This document shows, piece by piece, positions 59,195 through 64,000 of a stretch of DNA of 64,000 nucleotides (position 1 is the first letter of the stretch; each line of letters starts with the position of its first letter). The notes under the pieces were generated by a model. It saw only the letters and a program-made list of their open reading frames with translations. It had not been told where the DNA came from and searched no databases. The translations under genes were made by a program, and so were the position numbers. Source of the DNA: Cannabis sativa (lineage: Eukaryota > Streptophyta > Magnoliopsida > Rosales > Cannabaceae); NCBI RefSeq assembly GCF_029168945.1, contig NC_083605.1, forward strand, positions 25,867,280 through 25,931,279, in the 5' to 3' direction.

Positions 59195-61101
59195 TGTTGG
59201 GTTTTATGCCCTAAATAAAACTCTTTACAATCTGATTAGTTATCAATATAAGAAATTTGAAGTGATTGATGTTTGCATGAATTCTACATGCTAATGGTTT
59301 AATATGTTTATTACTATTATACACAGAATCAGTTAAATCCAGATCATATTTTTATTCACAATTACAGTATCGTCAACACAGTGGAATGTGATTGTGATCA
59401 TATGAATCAAAAGACTTGGTCCCTGTTTCATCAGTGTTATTGGATTTACACTAATGTGATAATCAGCGATGAGGTGTACTTACACTTGGAGTAAGTGTTA
59501 TGTTCTTTCCAGGACATTAGTAAAGTATACTAGTTTCGAATGTATGGAGTATACATTGGACTGGACCGATATTACAACTAAGTTAAGATATTACAAACTT
59601 ACCCTTATATATATATATATATATCTTTCCAAGTCAATATCAGTAGTTGATCTTAAGATTAAAAGAATCTAAATCCTGATATGCTTGGGCTCAACTCAGG
59701 AGTGTTATTCACGTTCTTTGATTTATTAGTTAAGCCTACTTTTAGGTCAGGGTGATACGTATATTTTGGGAACATGATAGTATGATTGAGTGGGAGTGCT
59801 GAACATAAATATGGAATCTATAGCTTCTACTGGTGTATAGAAGTCAAGTGATGATTCCCTTCGAGCTTAGCAAATAGAAGTAAATAGATGAGCTCTTGTT
59901 TAACTGACTAATTATTAGATCACTAAACACCATTTACAGGTAGCTAAGTGTTTTAAGGGGCAAAATACATTGAGGGGTGAGAACGGTAAAGAAATCCCAT
60001 CTTGATGTAGATCATCTATATAGAGGATCTTTAAATCACAATAAGATTATAACAATGGTTAAATGAGATAGCATATTGATATCGTGGAACATACAATATG
60101 CTCTATATAAGTACCGAGTGCAATTCTAAGTTCTAAGAGTGGATTCAACGAAGAATTAATAAGTAGGAATTTACTTGGTAAATTTGGTTCACTTATTGGA
60201 AGCTCAGCATATAGATCCATGGTCCCCATTCTAGTTGAGAACATTTTGTTTGTAAGACTCATTTATTGATTCGTGATTGATCAATTATAATTCTAAAGTT
60301 AGACTATGTCTAATTTTATGAATTTTCACTAAGCAGGGGTGAAATTGTAAAGAAAAGAGTTTCTAGGTTTATTTATTTATTAATGGACTTTATATGTCTA
60401 ATTAATAATTAAATTAAATGACAATATTATTTAATAATCTATTTTAGTTATTAAATATTTAGTTTTGGCATTTAAAAGGTTAGAATTGGAAAATTGACGT
60501 TTTTGAGAAAATAGAAAGAAAATTTGATAAAATTGCAAAATCAAGTGGGGCCCACTACAACACCTTGGCCGGCCACTTATTGTGGAAATTCAAATTGATT
60601 TTTTCATTATTTTAATGCCAAATAATTCCTAACGTATACCTAGTAGTTGCCTATAAATAGAAAGTGATGGCTCAGTCAAATCACATGCTTTTTCATTAGC
60701 TTTCTGACAGAAATTTCTCTCTTCAGAAAAACTGAGCCTTCCCCACTTTCTATACCTGGCCGAAACCCTCTCTTCTCTTTTCCCTTCATCAATTTCGACC
60801 CTAGTGAAAGAGTAAGTGCCCACACACAGCAAGCGATAACTCAATCATAGATTGGAAGACTGTGAACGATCAAACTTGAAGAAGAAGGACATTCGGGCAC
60901 AGATCTTGATTATACTCTGCTACAGAAAGGATACAAGGGTTAGAGATCTGAGCGGAAGGAGACATTAATTCCGCTGCATCAATGTAAGGTTTTCTTAACT
61001 TTATATGTGTTTAATTTATCATTTTAGAAAGTTCATATTTAGGGTGTTTAAACAACATACTTGTGAGTAGATCTAAGATCCTGGTAAAATATATTCCAAT
61101 A
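59195..61101 (+). repeat. Copia B 3' LTR
   Basis: 1907 bp, TATA box at 60651-60660. It differs from the 5' LTR by a longer TA microsatellite (59609-59624), loss of a short taacatgcttg-type stretch at about 60690, and scattered substitutions. Confidence 0.92.
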
Positions 61102-61197
61102 GAAGCCACCTGGGAGCTAGAGTCAGATATGAAAGCTCAATATCCAGAGTTATTCAGGTTAGATTTCGGGGACGAAATCCTTTTAAGGGGGGAATAG
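61102..61197 (+). pseudogene. Tekay chromodomain end and polypurine tract
   Basis: Resumes with EATWELESDMKAQYPELF, the last helix of the chromodomain, to a TAG stop at 61195-61197. The purine tract aaggggggaatag (61185-61197) overlaps the stop and directly precedes the 3' LTR. Confidence 0.9.
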
Positions 61198-61623
61198 TTG
61201 TAAAGACTGCTTAGTTTAATTTGAAAATTAGCAGTTAATTATGTTTAATTATGGAAAATTATTTATAGCTATTTGAATAATTATTATGCTGTTATTGTTG
61301 AATTCTGAAATGCATTTTATGTCATTTAGTGATTTTTATAATTTTACATTTCCGGTGCCCGGTAACATAGAACTCGATGTTTGGCTCAGTACAATCACAA
61401 CTTAGTATGTTAGTATTTTGGGGCGGTTAATTAGACATTGGGAATGTGGGGATTGGCCGGGAATTTAGAATTTCCCAAAAATACCCCTTTAGTGCCTTTT
61501 ATGTTATTTTAGCATGGAAAATAATGTTAATTGATGTTATTTGTTGGCTGAAGTAAAGGTTGTAATTGCATTTCACTCTCATTATTCAAAGACTTCCAAA
61601 ACTTAGAAAATTAGAAATTTCAA

Positions 61624-61727
<104 letters not shown>

Positions 61728-62746
61728 CGGCCAAGCTTGGGAGCTGCTAGGGCTGGGTTTTCTTGCTTGATTCAAGTGATTTTCAGCAAGATCAAAGTAA
61801 TTCTAGTGGAGGTAAACCTTGCTCTAGCCTCTTTTCTTATTTCTTGGAAATTTTGGAAGAATTTTATGGTTTGCATGCTTAGTTTAGATTATTGTTGTTG
61901 CTGTGATTTTGTTGTTGTTTGCAGAGGTTTAAGCATGATTATTTGAGTAGATTAGAGCTAGTTTGATGCATGTTAGTTGCCTTGATTCAAGCTTGGAATT
62001 TTTATACTCAAAACTATGGTTTTTCAAAGTGAAAATGTGAAAATAGCTGTTGTAAAGTTTGATTGTGTTTGAGTTCAGTTTCTGCAGTTTTTATATGCAT
62101 GAATATGTAATTTTAATCAAGGTTTGATGCATGATAGGGTTGTTTAACCAAGTTTGAGTTTTGAACTCAAAGCTTGGAGCTTTAATGGCATTTTTGGTAT
62201 TTGTGTGTTCTGGACTGTTTTGATGCTTTAGTATTGTTCTCTGGGGTATTTAGAACAGGTCTGGAAGATTCGGTTTAAGTTGGGTTTGAATTGAATGAAT
62301 TATGAATTTTTGAAGGTTTCCTGCGAGGAACCGATTACAGTTGGGCATCCGAGTGCAGATTGGGTTCGAGGAATTTCCGTAAGCTGAATTCGGTTGTGCA
62401 ACGGTAAATCGTCAGGTTGGGAAATTTTCAGGAACCCTAGATTTTCTCGTTTTTAGGTTATTTGGGGTATTGCCATGCTTTTTATTGATAGGAAACTTTT
62501 AGTTTCTAGTTTAAGTCCCCGGGAAGTGATTTAGCATATCACTTATTAGTGTTGTGATTGTTCTGGTTTAGGAGCCTGTAAACCGCCGCGCAGTTCATTC
62601 TAGTCAGGTTGACCGGCACACCTGAATTCGGAATCCAGGTAAGATTAGTATAACAGTATGCATATGTATTACATGTTTAGCGTGCATGCAGGAAGCCTGT
62701 TAGATTACATTAGATATGTATGTTGGCTTCGAACCATTCGACTGTG

Positions 62747-63065
62747 TCACATCGGTACAGGCTAGAGTATGACTAGCAGTTGGAGTATGACCAGTGTACC
62801 GAGTATAGGCTGACACTGTATCACATCGGTACAGGCTAGAGTAGGACTAGCAGCTGGAGTATGACCAGTGTACCGAGTATAGGTTGATACTAGGGTTGGT
62901 GGTTCTGTACTATTTGACGTATCACATCAGTACAGGCTAGAGTATGACTAGCGGTGAGTATGACCAAAGGTACCGAGTATAGGCGATGCTTGTAACACAT
63001 CGGTACAGGCTCGAGTATGACTAGCAGTTGGAGTATGACCGATTAATACCGAGTATAGGTACATT
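62747..63065 (+). repeat. Repeat array in the Tekay 3' LTR
   Basis: Counterpart of 28181-28500, with the first two units well kept and the last two altered (gcggtgagtatgacc, gaccgattaataccg). Confidence 0.8.
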
Positions 63066-63633
63066 ACTTGTCAATAGTACTGTCTTATGAACGTTCAGGA
63101 CTCAGTATCGTGTGGGACACGGCAGTTAGGGTTATGGTCAGGGGTATGAACGTCTGATCATAACTCGGGATTTATGTATGATAATTGATTATGCTTTTCT
63201 TACTGAATCTGTCGACTCACAGTGCTATGTTTATGTGTAGGTAAGGGCAAGGCTAAGGCTGAAGAACCGTGAGAGCGAGCCAGTGAAGATTGTACATGTC
63301 GGGGCGGTTAGGCCTGGAGCGTACGATCCTCGGGACAGCAAGGCTTTTTGTAATTAGTCGCTAGGCGACAAGTATTTTGTTTAGTCAGTAAACTTTTGTA
63401 AAATATTTTGTAATCGGGATCTCGAGTATTTTTGTATAAATATTTTATGAATTTAATTAAAAAGCAAAATTTTTAATTAATCACGATTTCCATAAACCTC
63501 GTTGATTAGCAACGAGCTGCACAGTATGTTTAAAAATCACTTAATACGCCTATGCTAGTTAGGGTGTTACATATATATATATATATATGTTTTGCACACA
63601 AAGGCTACACAGACACAAAAATATAAATGGTAC

Positions 63634-63858
63634 CTGAAATCCACTTTGATTGCATGTAAGTTGCCATCATCAATACATAATCTCTTCATCAAGCACAATA
63701 TCCACGTTCCAAAAAATATTAGACTCAGAAAACTTCTCAGTCCCATCATGGCCACCAATCTCCTCATCAAGAACAAAAGAAAGGTAAGCCGAATGAAGGG
63801 GCTGAAACCCAAAAGTTTTCAATCGACGAATAGCCTCCAAGTACTGCATACCCATGCA
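63634..63858 (-). pseudogene. Aminoacylase-1-like exon, probably a pseudogene
   Basis: On the minus strand an AG acceptor (63859-63860) precedes a 225-base segment that starts CMGMQYLEAIRRLK and continues GFQPLHSAYLSF, DEEIGGHDGTEKF and VDIVLDE, closely matching the metal-binding region of plant aminoacylase-1 (M20 peptidase family, which removes acyl groups from N-acyl amino acids). DEEIGG contains the expected catalytic and zinc-binding acidic residues. After VLDE the frame shifts and reaches a TGA at about 63670, where the family has a glycine-leucine; CAG|GTACC at 63629-63636 could be a donor. The rest of the gene is outside the window or lost. Positions 63859-64000 look intronic. Confidence 0.6.
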
Positions 63859-64000
63859 CTTTGTTGTAATTCTAGCAACAATAACATCAAGAATTCAATC
63901 ATAAAACCTGGAATAAACTCACAACTTTGACAAAAATAATGAACACAAACTAATTACACATAATGAATCAAAACCAGAAATCCAACAAAGAACAACACAA

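Larger units (their letters stand above)
50036..61101 (+). mobile_element. Ty1/copia retrotransposon B, defective, inserted in the Tekay chromodomain
   Basis: LTRs 50036-51941 and 59195-61101 (TGTTGGG...CCAACA; the right end has mutated to CCAATA). The TSD is gaagt against gaagc. LTRs and leader are homologous to element A, so both belong to one wider family, but B has gag and a protease fragment. LTRs differ by scattered changes and a few indels, more than those of A. The pol region has decayed to short matches. Confidence 0.92.

Overview
This window is eukaryotic plant nuclear DNA, most likely from an AT-rich eudicot genome; the sequence alone does not give the species. It is almost entirely nested LTR retrotransposons. 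There are no bacterial-type genes, and the only host-gene traces are one decayed exon related to aminoacylase-1 at the right end and one unassigned exon-like segment near 21.1 kb. Reconstructed boundaries rest on paired LTRs, target-site duplications (TSDs), primer-binding sites (PBS) and interrupted reading frames that resume on the far side of an insertion.

Region 1 (1118-20884): a Ty3/gypsy element of Tat type on the minus strand. Its 5' LTR is on the right, followed leftward by gag, protease, RT-RNase H, a second (archaeal-type) RNase H and integrase. It carries stops and frameshifts. Its long 3' region holds tandem repeats and, on the opposite strand, a small two-exon reading frame with consensus splice sites. 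A Ty1/copia element (A, 5023-15130, plus strand, TSD ctttt) sits inside its integrase. A's LTRs are nearly identical although its own coding region is only fossil fragments.

Region 2 (20885-26640): AT-rich DNA with an exon-like segment, two MULE-type MITEs with perfect 9-bp TSDs, a broken LINE ORF1, and a 5'-truncated LINE tail (RNase H domain) with a 21-bp TSD.

Region 3 (26641-63571): one Tekay-type chromovirus on the plus strand (gag, protease, RT, RNase H, integrase, chromodomain; TSD tatat), split by three later insertions. These are C, a 4.9-kb non-autonomous Athila-like element in gag (29585-34452, minus, TSD gttgc); D, an 11.3-kb Athila-like element in RT (36647-47940, minus, TSD tggat); and B, an 11.1-kb copia element near the end of the chromodomain (50036-61101, plus, TSD gaagt/gaagc). 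D keeps gag, protease, RT, RNase H, integrase and a third ORF of the plant-transposon (Transposase_32-like) kind. B has a recognisable gag and contains a terminal-inverted-repeat element.

The most notable signal is in the Athila pair. Their LTRs carry clusters of the palindrome GTCGCGAC upstream of a TATA box. A diverged copy of the whole six-site cluster, with the same spacing (22, 50/51, 12, 19, 22 bp) and its own TATA box, sits inside D directly upstream of ORF3. This looks like a duplicated LTR promoter used as an internal promoter. C and D also share PBS, LTR ends, a splice donor, a small hairpin and three polypurine-like tracts, so C is probably mobilised by D-type proteins.
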